From CAZOKH01 sp964580315 (GTDB taxonomy: Bacteria; Chloroflexota; Anaerolineae; Anaerolineales; Anaerolineaceae), in the NCBI GenBank assembly GCA_964580315.1, contig CAZOKH010000109.1, positions 1-9,341 on the forward strand: a stretch of 9,341 nt of DNA, in the 5' to 3' direction. Below the pieces are notes generated by a model, which was given only the letters and a program-made list of their open reading frames with translations, was not told the origin of the DNA and searched no databases. Shown here piece by piece: positions 1 to 5,997 of this stretch. The translations under genes and the position numbers were made by a program. How positions within the stretch are numbered: the first letter of the stretch is position 1; each line of letters begins with the position of its first letter.

Positions 1-400
1 TGAGCGGGATGAAGAGGGAAAACACGAGGTGAAGCTGGCTGACCATGTTGAAAAGACGGCTGTAATCGGGGTCGAGTATTGCACCTTCACCGCGCATCTG
101 TATCATGATGGAAGGAAATGCCTGCTGCAAGATGAAATTCTCAATAAGCGGCCCAAACGTGGCAATAAACAGCGCAACCGGTATATACCAGTTTTTAAGC
201 GTGAGCTGCAATTGAGGCACGGATAGATACATTAAAAGGAAGAGACATTCTCCCAGGCTCAAGAACACAAACCACTCCAGGGGAACAATCGAAGGGCGGA
301 TAAACAGGTTCACCAGCAGCATGCTGGTCCACAGCAGGCGCAGCAGGATGAATAACCTCAACAACGGCGCAATGCCGGTTTCACGAGAGAATCTTCTCAT
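1..400 (-). CDS. Membrane protein N-terminal fragment, possible sensor histidine kinase
   Basis: The reading frame opens at an ATG at 400-398 and runs off the left edge without a stop, giving 133 visible residues beginning MRRFSRETGIAPLLRLF. It is very hydrophobic. Probable membrane helices lie near residues 12-33, 40-60 and 71-90, and another begins near 122, with a short loop at about 95-120 between the last two. No kinase, HisKA or ATPase motif is visible because the C-terminal part lies outside the window. The start MRRF..ETG..PL.RLF.LLRLL resembles N-terminal sensing modules of Chloroflexi sensor kinases as I recall them. Position next to a MacAB-type operon also fits a two-component sensor, but this is inference. 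No Shine-Dalgarno sequence precedes the ATG; a TAAAAT box lies 6 nt upstream. It could equally be an unrelated polytopic protein. Confidence 0.6.
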   Translation of the reverse strand, partial: MRRFSRETGIAPLLRLFILLRLLWTSMLLVNLFIRPSIVPLEWFVFLSLGECLFLLMYLSVPQLQLTLKNWYIPVALFIATFGPLIENFILQQAFPSIMIQMRGEGAILDPDYSRLFNMVSQLHLVFSLFIPL

Positions 401-406
401 GGCTTA

Positions 407-412
407 ATTTTA
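407..412 (-). promoter_or_regulatory. Candidate -10 box of the leftward membrane gene
   Basis: On the minus strand TAAAAT (five of six matches to TATAAT) ends 6 nt before the ATG at 400. This puts the expected transcription start at or beside the A of the start codon, implying a leaderless mRNA. No TTGACA-like -35 box is found at 16-18 bp, so an activator may be needed. The call rests on pattern matching only. Confidence 0.4.
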
Positions 413-433
413 GCATGAGGCTGATTTTTCGCT

Positions 434-499
434 TCTGTCCGGGGTCAGGTGCGAATATGACCGGGGTCATCTTCTGTTGTGACCGGGGGTACTGCGAAG
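434..499. promoter_or_regulatory. Three 22-bp-phased operator-like repeats
   Basis: Three consecutive 22-bp units begin at 434, 456 and 478 and each opens with TNTGWCCGGGG. Each core is also a partial dyad with a GG centre: CTGTCC-GG-GGTCAG at 435-448 (5 of 6 arm pairs), ATGACC-GG-GGTCAT at 457-470 (6 of 6), and GTGACC-GG-GGGTAC at 479-492 (4 of 6). The 22-bp pitch is about two helical turns, so a protein bound at each copy would face the same side. The dyad centres (441.5, 463.5, 485.5) place the outer copies about 42 bp upstream of the predicted starts of the leftward gene and of the macA-like operon. This is typical of activator sites on promoters lacking a -35 box. The binding protein is unknown; a response regulator or a dimeric one-component regulator would both fit. 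Confidence 0.6.
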
Positions 500-515
500 C
501 CAGGCAGTGTGAATG

Positions 516-521
516 TATGAT
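516..521 (+). promoter_or_regulatory. Candidate -10 box of the MacAB-like operon
   Basis: TATGAT matches the -10 consensus at five of six positions and lies 50 bp before the macA-like ATG at 572. The expected start is near 528, giving a leader of about 44 nt that carries the AAGGAG ribosome site. At 17 bp spacing the -35 position reads TGCGAA, a poor match. The third operator-like repeat (479-492) sits just upstream of it, which suggests a positively controlled promoter. Confidence 0.4.
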
Positions 522-571
522 GAGAGCGCAAAATTGGATGAAACAGCAACAGGAAGACAAGGAGTTTGTGC

Positions 572-2083
572 ATGGAAAAGATATTGCATTGGCTGGCAGC
601 CCTGGGGGCGGCAACCCGCCGCCTGTTTACACAAAGAAGCCCGCTTAAAATGCCCAAATGGGCGTGGATTGGCCTGGGAGGAGCGCTGGTGACTGCCCTT
701 TTATTCGGCTTAATGCGCTTTGGATCAACGGGTGTGGCAAAAGCATCCTCCGATGAAACCGGGGGATACCAGACCGCCGTGGTGGAACGCGGAGACCTGA
801 CGGCTACCATTGCAGCCACCGGGAATGTGCATGCCAACCAGTGGGCTGATTTGAAATGGGAAGTGAGCGCCCAGGTGGATGCAGTTAATGTGGCGGTGGG
901 GCAGAAGGTGCAAAAAGACGATGTGCTGGTTACGCTGGAGGCTTCCTCGCTGCCGCAATCTCTCATCCAGGCGCAAAGCGACCTGATCAGCGCACAGCGC
1001 AGCCTGCAAGACCTGTATGATGAAGCTGAAACCAGGCGCGCCCAGGCCGAACTGGCGCTGGCGCAGGCGCAGGGTGAACTGGATGACGCCCAGACCCGGC
1101 GCGATTGGCTGAACAATGATACCCGTGCGGATGAAAACACCATCCTGAAAACCGAAGCGGAGTACAACATGGCGTTGAACCAGATTGATGAAGCCCAGAG
1201 CGCGGTGGACAACACCTGGCAGTTGGATGAACAGGCACCGGCGCGCACCCAGGCGGTCAGCGCCCTGGCTGAGGCCAAACGCAATGCTGAACAGATCAAA
1301 TGGATGTTGGATTATTACCGCGCGCGGCCGGACGCGCAGGAGATCGCTGAAGGCGAGGCTGATTTGCAGGTGGCGCGTGCCAAACTGGAAGATGCCCAGC
1401 GTGAGCATAACCGGGTGAAAAATGGGGCGCCTGATGAAGACGTGCGCCTGGCGCAGAATAAGGTGGATATGGCGCAATCGGCTGTGGATAAAACGCGCAT
1501 TACAGCCCCCTTTGACGGCGTGGTAACCCGTTTGGACGCCAAACCCGGCGATTTGATTGCCAGCGGTGTGTTTGCATTGCGCATTGATGATCTTTCAACC
1601 TTATACGCCGATATGGAAGTCAGCGAGGTGGACATCAACAGCGTGGAGCCGGGACAACCCGTGATCCTCACCTTTGATGCTGTGCCCGACCGGGAATACC
1701 AGGGTGAAGTGACCGAGGTTGGTAAAGCCGGGGTTGAAAGCGCGGGCGTGGTGAATTTTCCGGTGACGGTGCGCCTGGATGCTGCGGATGACCTGGTGAA
1801 ACCGGGCATGACAGCGGCGGTCACCATCACGGTGGCAAAGCTGGAGAATGTGCTGAAAGTGCCCAGCCGGGCGGTGCGCACGGTAGATAACCAGCGCGTA
1901 ATTTACCTGCTGGACTCGAAAAACGAACTTCAACCGGTGGTGGTAGAATTGGGAGCTTCGGCAGATGCATTTGTTGAAATTACCAATGGACAGGTGAAAG
2001 AAGGCGATGTGGTTGTGCTCAACCCGCCGTCTGTCCAAAGCATACCTGCCGGTCCTGGAGCAGGAATGCAAGGTGAAATGTAG
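572..2083 (+). CDS. MacA/HlyD-type periplasmic adaptor (membrane fusion protein) of an ABC exporter
   Basis: This 503-residue protein should link a MacB-type permease to its export path outside the membrane. The ATG at 572 is preferred over the in-frame TTG at 566, because AAGGAG (559-564) lies 7 nt before the ATG but only 1 nt before the TTG. A single membrane anchor lies at about residues 30-49, with basic residues before it. A first lipoyl half follows at about 70-123 (GDLTATIAATGNVHA, then VAVGQKVQKDDVLVTLEA). A long Ala/Gln/Glu-rich coiled-coil hairpin spans about 125-305. The second lipoyl half is the hallmark ITAPFDGVVTRLDAKPGDLI (310-329), followed by beta-barrel and membrane-proximal domains to 503. 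The hairpin, about 180 residues, is longer than I recall for E. coli MacA. The next gene begins 8 bp downstream. No TolC-like gene is in the window. Family assignment is firm; the substrate is unknown. Confidence 0.93.
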   Translation: MEKILHWLAALGAATRRLFTQRSPLKMPKWAWIGLGGALVTALLFGLMRFGSTGVAKASSDETGGYQTAVVERGDLTATIAATGNVHANQWADLKWEVSAQVDAVNVAVGQKVQKDDVLVTLEASSLPQSLIQAQSDLISAQRSLQDLYDEAETRRAQAELALAQAQGELDDAQTRRDWLNNDTRADENTILKTEAEYNMALNQIDEAQSAVDNTWQLDEQAPARTQAVSALAEAKRNAEQIKWMLDYYRARPDAQEIAEGEADLQVARAKLEDAQREHNRVKNGAPDEDVRLAQNKVDMAQSAVDKTRITAPFDGVVTRLDAKPGDLIASGVFALRIDDLSTLYADMEVSEVDINSVEPGQPVILTFDAVPDREYQGEVTEVGKAGVESAGVVNFPVTVRLDAADDLVKPGMTAAVTITVAKLENVLKVPSRAVRTVDNQRVIYLLDSKNELQPVVVELGASADAFVEITNGQVKEGDVVVLNPPSVQSIPAGPGAGMQGEM

Positions 2084-2091
2084 AGGAAAAA

Positions 2092-2775
2092 ATGGAACAA
2101 ACAGTCATTGAGGCGACGAATTTACGGAAAACATACCGCATGGGAGAGGTGGATGTGCATGCTTTGAACGGCGTATCCTTCACTATCAACCACGGCGAGG
2201 TTGTGGCGATTATTGGACCTTCGGGATCGGGAAAATCGACCCTGATGAACATTTTGGGATGTCTGGATGTGCCGAGTGAGGGCAGATATATCCTGGATGG
2301 GGAAGATGTTTCAAATCTGGACGACGATCAACTGGCGGTCATTCGCAACAAGAAAATTGGTTTTGTGTTTCAGCGTTTTAACTTGCTGGGACGCATTACG
2401 GCACTCTCGAATGTGGAATTGCCCATGCGCTATGCCGGCGTTACCGCTGACCGCGCCGAGCGTGCCAAACGCGCTCTGGAAGCCGTGGGGTTGGGAGACC
2501 GCATGTATCACCTGCCTTCTGAAATGTCGGGTGGGCAGCAGCAGCGTGTGGCAGTGGCGCGCGCCCTGGTCAACGATCCGGCCATCATCCTGGCGGATGA
2601 ACCCACCGGAAACCTCGACACCCGTTCGGGTGAGGAGATCATGGAACTGATCCTTACCTTAAACAAAGAGCGCGGCACCACCATTATCATCGTTACCCAC
2701 GACCCGCGCATTGCGTCGCTCACCGAACATGTCATCCGCGTGCGCGACGGCATGCTGGAAGAGGTTGAGGCATGA
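2092..2775 (+). CDS. MacB/LolD-type ABC transporter ATP-binding protein
   Basis: The 227-residue protein is a complete ABC ATPase of the MacB/LolD/FtsE group, which energises mechanotransmission-type exporters rather than classical uptake. Visible motifs are Walker A GPSGSGKST (42-50), Q-loop glutamine Q94 in FVFQRFNLL, signature MSGGQQQR (145-152), Walker B IILADEP (165-171) with the D-loop GNLD just after, and the switch histidine H203 in VTHD. The length is normal for the family and no key residue is missing. AGAGGA at 2082-2087, overlapping the upstream stop, serves as ribosome site, 4 nt before the ATG. The stop overlaps the next start in ATGA (2772-2775), so translation of the permease is probably coupled. 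The separate ATPase and permease genes resemble the YknXYZ layout of Bacillus rather than fused E. coli MacB. Confidence 0.95.
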   Translation: MEQTVIEATNLRKTYRMGEVDVHALNGVSFTINHGEVVAIIGPSGSGKSTLMNILGCLDVPSEGRYILDGEDVSNLDDDQLAVIRNKKIGFVFQRFNLLGRITALSNVELPMRYAGVTADRAERAKRALEAVGLGDRMYHLPSEMSGGQQQRVAVARALVNDPAIILADEPTGNLDTRSGEEIMELILTLNKERGTTIIIVTHDPRIASLTEHVIRVRDGMLEEVEA

Positions 2776-3998
2776 GCCTGATGCAGCAGATCACTGAGGC
2801 GTTCAGCAGCCTGGCCACCAACAAGATGCGCTCCGGCCTCACCATGCTGGGCATCATCATTGGTGTGGCGGCTGTGATTGCCATGCTGGCAATTGGCAAC
2901 GGCGCCCAGGCTTCGATCAATGATCAGATCAACAGCATTGGTTCCAACCTGATCTTCATCCGGTCGGGCGGCGAAGAGGATGTGAAGAATCCCAAACCGC
3001 TTACCCGGCGCGACGCCGAAGCCATTGCCGATGTTTCACAGGCGCCTTCGGTCAGCGCTGTGACGGAAGTTTTGTCAGATACTTTTGCGGTCACTTACAG
3101 CCGCGAGTCAACTGCCACATCTGTGCTGGGCGTGACGGCAAATTATATAAACGTCCATAGCATGAACCTTTCTGAGGGTGAGTTTTTTGACGAAACCCAC
3201 GAACTGGGGCGTTCGGCGGTGGCGGTGATTGGATCGGAACCGGCGGAGAAATTGTTTGGGCGCACAGAAAACATTGTGGGCGAAAGCGTGCGTATCAATG
3301 GGCTAACCTTTCGCGTAATTGGCGTGTTGGAAAGCCAGGGCGGTTCGGCCATGATGTCGATGGATAACCGGGTTTTCATCCCGATCACCACCGGGCAGAC
3401 GCGCCTGTTCTCTCGCGATAATGCCAATCAAGTAGATCAGATTCAGGTGCAGGCGGTCAGCAGTGAGCTGGTGAACCAGGCGGCTGACGAGGTTTCCATC
3501 ATCCTGCAAATGCGTCACAACACCAAGATCGGCGAGGATGATTTTTCTATCGTCAAGCAGCAAGACATGCTGGATATGGCCAGTTCAGTCACCGGCATTA
3601 TGACCATCTTCCTGGGCGGCATCGGCGGCATCTCGCTGCTGGTGGGCGGCATTGGCATCATGAACATTATGCTGGTTTCGGTGACCGAGCGCACGCGCGA
3701 GATTGGCTTGCGCAAGGCGCTGGGCGCACGGCGGCGCGATATTTTGCTCCAGTTTATGCTGGAGTCGCTGACCTTGAGCGTGAGCGGCGGCGCCATTGGC
3801 ATTGTGCTGGCATGGATTATTGCCAAAGTGGTGGATATTATCGCCACTGGTTCGGGCATGGCTCTGCACCCGGTGATGGGGATGGATGCCATTTTGCTGG
3901 CGACGATTTTCTCACTGGTGATTGGTTTGTTCTTCGGTATGTACCCGGCCAACCGGGCAGCCGTGCTGGCGCCGGTGGAAGCCCTGCGTTCGGAGTAA
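2772..3998 (+). CDS. MacB-type ABC transporter permease (FtsX-like)
   Basis: This 408-residue protein has the four-helix MacB layout. Helix 1 is at about 22-42 (LTMLGIIIGVAAVIAMLAIG). A large extracytoplasmic domain covers about 45-268. Helix 2 is at about 273-301, helix 3 at about 331-353 and helix 4 at about 371-392. The conserved cytoplasmic coupling segment VTERTREIGLRKALGARRRD lies at 304-323, and the C-terminus YPANRAAVLAPVEALRSE is typical of the family. The start ATG overlaps the ATPase stop by 4 bp. With the adaptor and ATPase it forms a complete inner-membrane tripartite exporter core. Family members move macrolides, peptides, lipoproteins or siderophores, and the sequence does not say which applies here. 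It is intact, and the lipoprotein gene begins 2 bp after its stop. Confidence 0.95.
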   Translation: MSLMQQITEAFSSLATNKMRSGLTMLGIIIGVAAVIAMLAIGNGAQASINDQINSIGSNLIFIRSGGEEDVKNPKPLTRRDAEAIADVSQAPSVSAVTEVLSDTFAVTYSRESTATSVLGVTANYINVHSMNLSEGEFFDETHELGRSAVAVIGSEPAEKLFGRTENIVGESVRINGLTFRVIGVLESQGGSAMMSMDNRVFIPITTGQTRLFSRDNANQVDQIQVQAVSSELVNQAADEVSIILQMRHNTKIGEDDFSIVKQQDMLDMASSVTGIMTIFLGGIGGISLLVGGIGIMNIMLVSVTERTREIGLRKALGARRRDILLQFMLESLTLSVSGGAIGIVLAWIIAKVVDIIATGSGMALHPVMGMDAILLATIFSLVIGLFFGMYPANRAAVLAPVEALRSE

Positions 3999-4000
3999 TC

Positions 4001-4663
4001 ATGAAAACGAGTTTGATACAAACCACATTGATTGGTGTTTTTGCTGCTGTGGTGATGACCGGCTGTGCTTCAGGTGCTGCAGTAAAGGCGCCGTTGCCGC
4101 TGCCCAGCGATACTCCTGTGCCGGGGGCTGATTTGATCCGCACCCAGGCGGTGGGCACCGCCCTGGCAGCGCTGACGGAGCAGGCTGCTGCTAAAAAGAC
4201 TGTGCAGGCAACGCCCACCCATGCCGTTACGCAGGTTGCTCAAAACACAACGGCGGCAACGGAGAAACCAACCCGCACGCCGACCATCCTCTTGCCGACT
4301 GCCACGGTGACGCCTGCACAAACCGATTATCAGTGCCGGCTGCTGGCGGTGCAGCCCGAGCCCGACAGTCATTTTCCGTCAGAATATCACTTTGACGGGT
4401 ATATCCAGGTGAAAAACACCGGTTCAGAAACCTGGAAACCAGGAGAAGTCTATTTCATCTACACTGGTGGAGACGTCACAGGCGGCAGCAAAGCCGCCGT
4501 GCTGAAAGAAGAAGTTGATCACGGCGAAAAGGTGGAGTTTTCGGTGGACTTAATTGCGCCGCACACGCCGGACCACTACGAGGCGCACTGGGCGATGATG
4601 GTTGACCTGGACCAGGATATCTTTTTTTGCCCGGTGACGTTTGAGTTCAGTGTGGAAAAGTAG
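4001..4663 (+). CDS. Lipoprotein with C-terminal NBR1-type Ig-like domain
   Basis: The ATG at 4001 gives 220 residues; GGAG at 3992-3995 lies 5 nt upstream. Residues 1-22 form a lipoprotein signal peptide ending in the lipobox VMTGC, with Cys22 as the expected lipid anchor. Residues 23-107 are a low-complexity Ala/Thr/Pro linker containing the LIRTQAVGTALAALT stretch that I recall from Anaerolineae lipoproteins. Residues 108-219 resemble the NBR1 Ig-like domain: VKNTGSETWKPGE, IAPHTPDHYEAHWAMM and FFCPVTFEFSV match the family pattern KNTG..W..G, AP...Y..HW.L and FC. Cys112 and Cys210 could form a disulfide. It is the fourth gene of the exporter operon, 2 bp after the permease. It may be an accessory subunit, a surface receptor or a substrate of the transporter. 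The longer in-frame opening upstream lies inside the permease gene and was rejected. Confidence 0.85.
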   Translation: MKTSLIQTTLIGVFAAVVMTGCASGAAVKAPLPLPSDTPVPGADLIRTQAVGTALAALTEQAAAKKTVQATPTHAVTQVAQNTTAATEKPTRTPTILLPTATVTPAQTDYQCRLLAVQPEPDSHFPSEYHFDGYIQVKNTGSETWKPGEVYFIYTGGDVTGGSKAAVLKEEVDHGEKVEFSVDLIAPHTPDHYEAHWAMMVDLDQDIFFCPVTFEFSVEK

Positions 4664-4668
4664 AACAT

Positions 4669-5139
4669 TTATTTCCCATCCTGTGAATGGATGGGAAGAT
4701 CTTTTTTAATTGGTGTGGAAAGAACCAGTGAAGTGGCGGTTTCGCCAAAGGGACTGATTTTGGCTATCAAACTTTCCAGTTCCTGTGTCGAACTGACCAG
4801 GGCGCGGATGAGAAAAGATGCGCCGCCGGTGATGTGGTGACATTCCACGATACCGGGAAGGTCTTTGAGGGCTTCCAACACACGGGGGTAACGGGCTGCC
4901 GGGGTGGTGAGCTGGATGAATGCCTGGATAGACAATCCCAGACGATCAGTGTTCAGCACAAGTGAATATTTCTCAATGACGCCGGCATGTTCCATGCGGC
5001 GCACACGTTCGGCAACGGCGGGGCCGGTCAATCCAACCTGTTCGCCGATCTCTCGATATGAAATGCGCGCATTTTGCTGCATAACCTGCAAAATACGGAA
5101 ATCTGTAAGATCGAGATCGGCTTTCGATTTGCTGTTCAA
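4669..5139 (-). CDS. Lrp/AsnC-family transcriptional regulator
   Basis: The TTG start at 5139-5137 gives 156 residues, the normal family length. No ATG or GTG lies in frame near it, and the open frame running upstream to 5331 crosses the promoter region and the lysE-like start. Residues 10-59 form the AsnC-type winged helix (LDLTDFRILQVMQQNARISY, then EIGEQVGLTGPAVAERVRRMEHAGVI). Residues 66-145 form the RAM ligand-binding domain (GIVECHHITGGASFLIRALV, ending SLVLSTPIK). Family members bind DNA as dimers and octamers and usually sense amino acids. The gene diverges from a LysE-family exporter, so it probably regulates that exporter in response to amino-acid level, and perhaps itself. GGA-rich purines before the TTG give only a weak ribosome site. 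Its last codons contain the neighbour operon's terminator. Confidence 0.9.
   Translation of the reverse strand: MNSKSKADLDLTDFRILQVMQQNARISYREIGEQVGLTGPAVAERVRRMEHAGVIEKYSLVLNTDRLGLSIQAFIQLTTPAARYPRVLEALKDLPGIVECHHITGGASFLIRALVSSTQELESLIAKISPFGETATSLVLSTPIKKDLPIHSQDGK
4673..4707 (+). terminator. Rho-independent-like terminator of the exporter operon
   Basis: A perfect 9-bp stem, TTCCCATCC (4673-4681) and GGATGGGAA (4689-4697), encloses a 7-nt loop. GATC and then six T (4702-4707) follow on the plus strand. It begins 10 bp after the lipoprotein stop. The 4-nt gap before the T run makes it slightly imperfect. The minus strand has no U-run after the hairpin, so it should act mainly on the rightward operon. 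It lies within the last codons of the opposing regulator gene. Confidence 0.65.
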
Positions 5140-5177
5140 AGTTCCATTCTTCTTTCCATTTGTAAGAAAACTTGCCC

Positions 5178-5209
5178 GGGTTCTTTTGATATTGCCTTGG
5201 ATGGAACCC
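5178..5209. promoter_or_regulatory. Inverted repeat between lrp-like and lysE-like genes
   Basis: GGGTTC (5178-5183) and GAACCC (5204-5209) are perfect inverted arms 26 bp apart centre to centre. Flanking CC and GG can extend them with one bulge. The element sits in the predicted leader of the regulator mRNA and just upstream of, or overlapping, the exporter promoter. It is a candidate operator for the Lrp-like protein or a leader hairpin. Nothing in the sequence proves either. Confidence 0.3.
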
Positions 5210-5225
5210 CGGTAGTGTTTATTAT
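5197..5225 (+). promoter_or_regulatory. Weak candidate promoter of the LysE-like gene
   Basis: TTGGAT (5197-5202; three of six matches) and TATTAT (5220-5225; five of six) are 17 bp apart on the plus strand, with an expected start near 5232. The -10 overlaps the opposite-strand -10 of the regulator gene almost base for base, so the two promoters would compete for polymerase. Confidence 0.3.
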
Positions 5226-5226
5226 A
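5221..5226 (-). promoter_or_regulatory. Candidate -10 box of the Lrp-like gene
   Basis: On the minus strand this reads TATAAT, a perfect -10 consensus. The expected start is near 5214, leaving a leader of about 75 nt before the TTG at 5139. No good -35 box is seen at 16-18 bp. Confidence 0.45.
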
Positions 5227-5263
5227 CGGGGGATTATGAAAAGACTGCGAGGAAACATTCCGA

Positions 5264-5896
5264 ATGATTTTTTCAATCTGGTTAAAGGGTTTGCTGTTGG
5301 GGTTCAGTATTGCGGCTCCGGTTGGCCCCATTGGGGTGTTGTGTATCCGTCAGACGCTGCAAAATGGGCGGCGGCACGGGCTGGCAGCCGGGCTGGGGGC
5401 GGCCACAGCCGATGCGTTTTACGGCGGCGCGGCTGCTTTTGGGTTGACCCTGGTGATGCAGGCGCTGACCGGCATGCAATTCTGGCTGCGCCTGGGGGGT
5501 GGATTGTTTCTGCTTTACCTGGGTGTGAAGTTTTTTCTTAAGCCGGTTGAAATTTGGGATGGGCGGGCTGCCGCTGCTCCGGGAGGACTGGCAGCGGTCT
5601 ATTTTTCGACATTCCTGTTAACCCTGTCCAACCCGGCAACGATTCTCTCGTTTTTAGGGGTGTTTTCGGGCATGGGATTGGAAAGCGGACAGGGAATTGC
5701 GCCGCTGTGCCTGGTGGGAGGCGTGTTTTGCGGCTCGGTGATGTGGTGGTTGTTTTTGACCGGCGGGATCAGCCTGATCCGATTCCGTTTCACAACCGCT
5801 GCCATGCAGTGGATCAACCGGGCGGCGGGTACCGTGCTGGTGATTTTTGGGGCAATGATCTTATTCACCATATCTGGTTTGCAAATGGGAGGGTAA
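5264..5896 (+). CDS. LysE-family amino-acid exporter
   Basis: The 210-residue integral membrane protein matches the LysE/RhtB/ArgO exporter fold, six helices and about 200-220 residues. Helices lie at about 5-24, 38-62, 72-93, 110-136, 145-169 and 184-205. The N-terminal motif AAPVGPIGVLCIRQTLQNG (17-35) is the family signature with its conserved prolines. GLGAATADAFYG (43-54) and LSNPATILSFLGVF (121-134) are the two other conserved blocks. The ATG at 5264 has GAGGA at 5249-5253, 10 nt upstream, a slightly long spacing. It diverges from an Lrp-type regulator, and the family and this layout both point to export of excess amino acid or a similar solute. Which amino acid cannot be read from the sequence. 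No co-directional partner gene is tightly linked. Confidence 0.9.
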   Translation: MIFSIWLKGLLLGFSIAAPVGPIGVLCIRQTLQNGRRHGLAAGLGAATADAFYGGAAAFGLTLVMQALTGMQFWLRLGGGLFLLYLGVKFFLKPVEIWDGRAAAAPGGLAAVYFSTFLLTLSNPATILSFLGVFSGMGLESGQGIAPLCLVGGVFCGSVMWWLFLTGGISLIRFRFTTAAMQWINRAAGTVLVIFGAMILFTISGLQMGG

Positions 5897-5927
5897 GGTC
5901 GCAAAAAAATAACAAAGGATAGTGTTG

Positions 5928-5933
5928 TATAAT
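5928..5933 (+). promoter_or_regulatory. Candidate -10 box of the large membrane protein gene
   Basis: A perfect TATAAT lies 32 bp after the exporter stop. The expected start is near 5940, so the in-frame TTG at 5935 would lie upstream of the transcript and cannot be the start codon if this promoter is used. No clear -35 box is present; the upstream stretch is A-rich (5902-5917). Confidence 0.45.
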
Positions 5934-5997
5934 ATTGGCATTAAATAGGATTGGGACTGCCATTTTTAAAAAATCACTATCTCAACCACACTGCCTC

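Noticed and set aside
29..226. Small plus-strand open frame at the left edge
   Set aside because: It is opposite the membrane protein fragment, whose hydrophobic helices and promoter-like upstream region are better supported.
445..1299. Long minus-strand open frame (284 codons) opposite the adaptor gene
   Set aside because: It is Ser/Ala/Arg/Cys-rich with no recognisable domain and lies wholly opposite a well-supported adaptor gene and its upstream region; it reflects base composition of the other strand.
725..1477. Minus-strand open frame (250 codons) inside the adaptor gene
   Set aside because: It is a shadow of the coiled-coil coding region, with no ribosome site and no family features.
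3812..4000. Upstream in-frame extension of the lipoprotein gene
   Set aside because: It lies inside the permease gene and would bury the clear signal peptide and lipobox; the ATG at 4001 has a GGAG site and fits the operon spacing.
5140..5331. N-terminal extension of the Lrp-like protein
   Set aside because: The extra residues have no family similarity, overlap the predicted promoter region and the exporter start, and would exceed normal family length.
5074..5541. Plus-strand open frame of 155 codons across the Lrp-like/LysE-like junction
   Set aside because: It overlaps two well-supported genes in other frames and has no domain.
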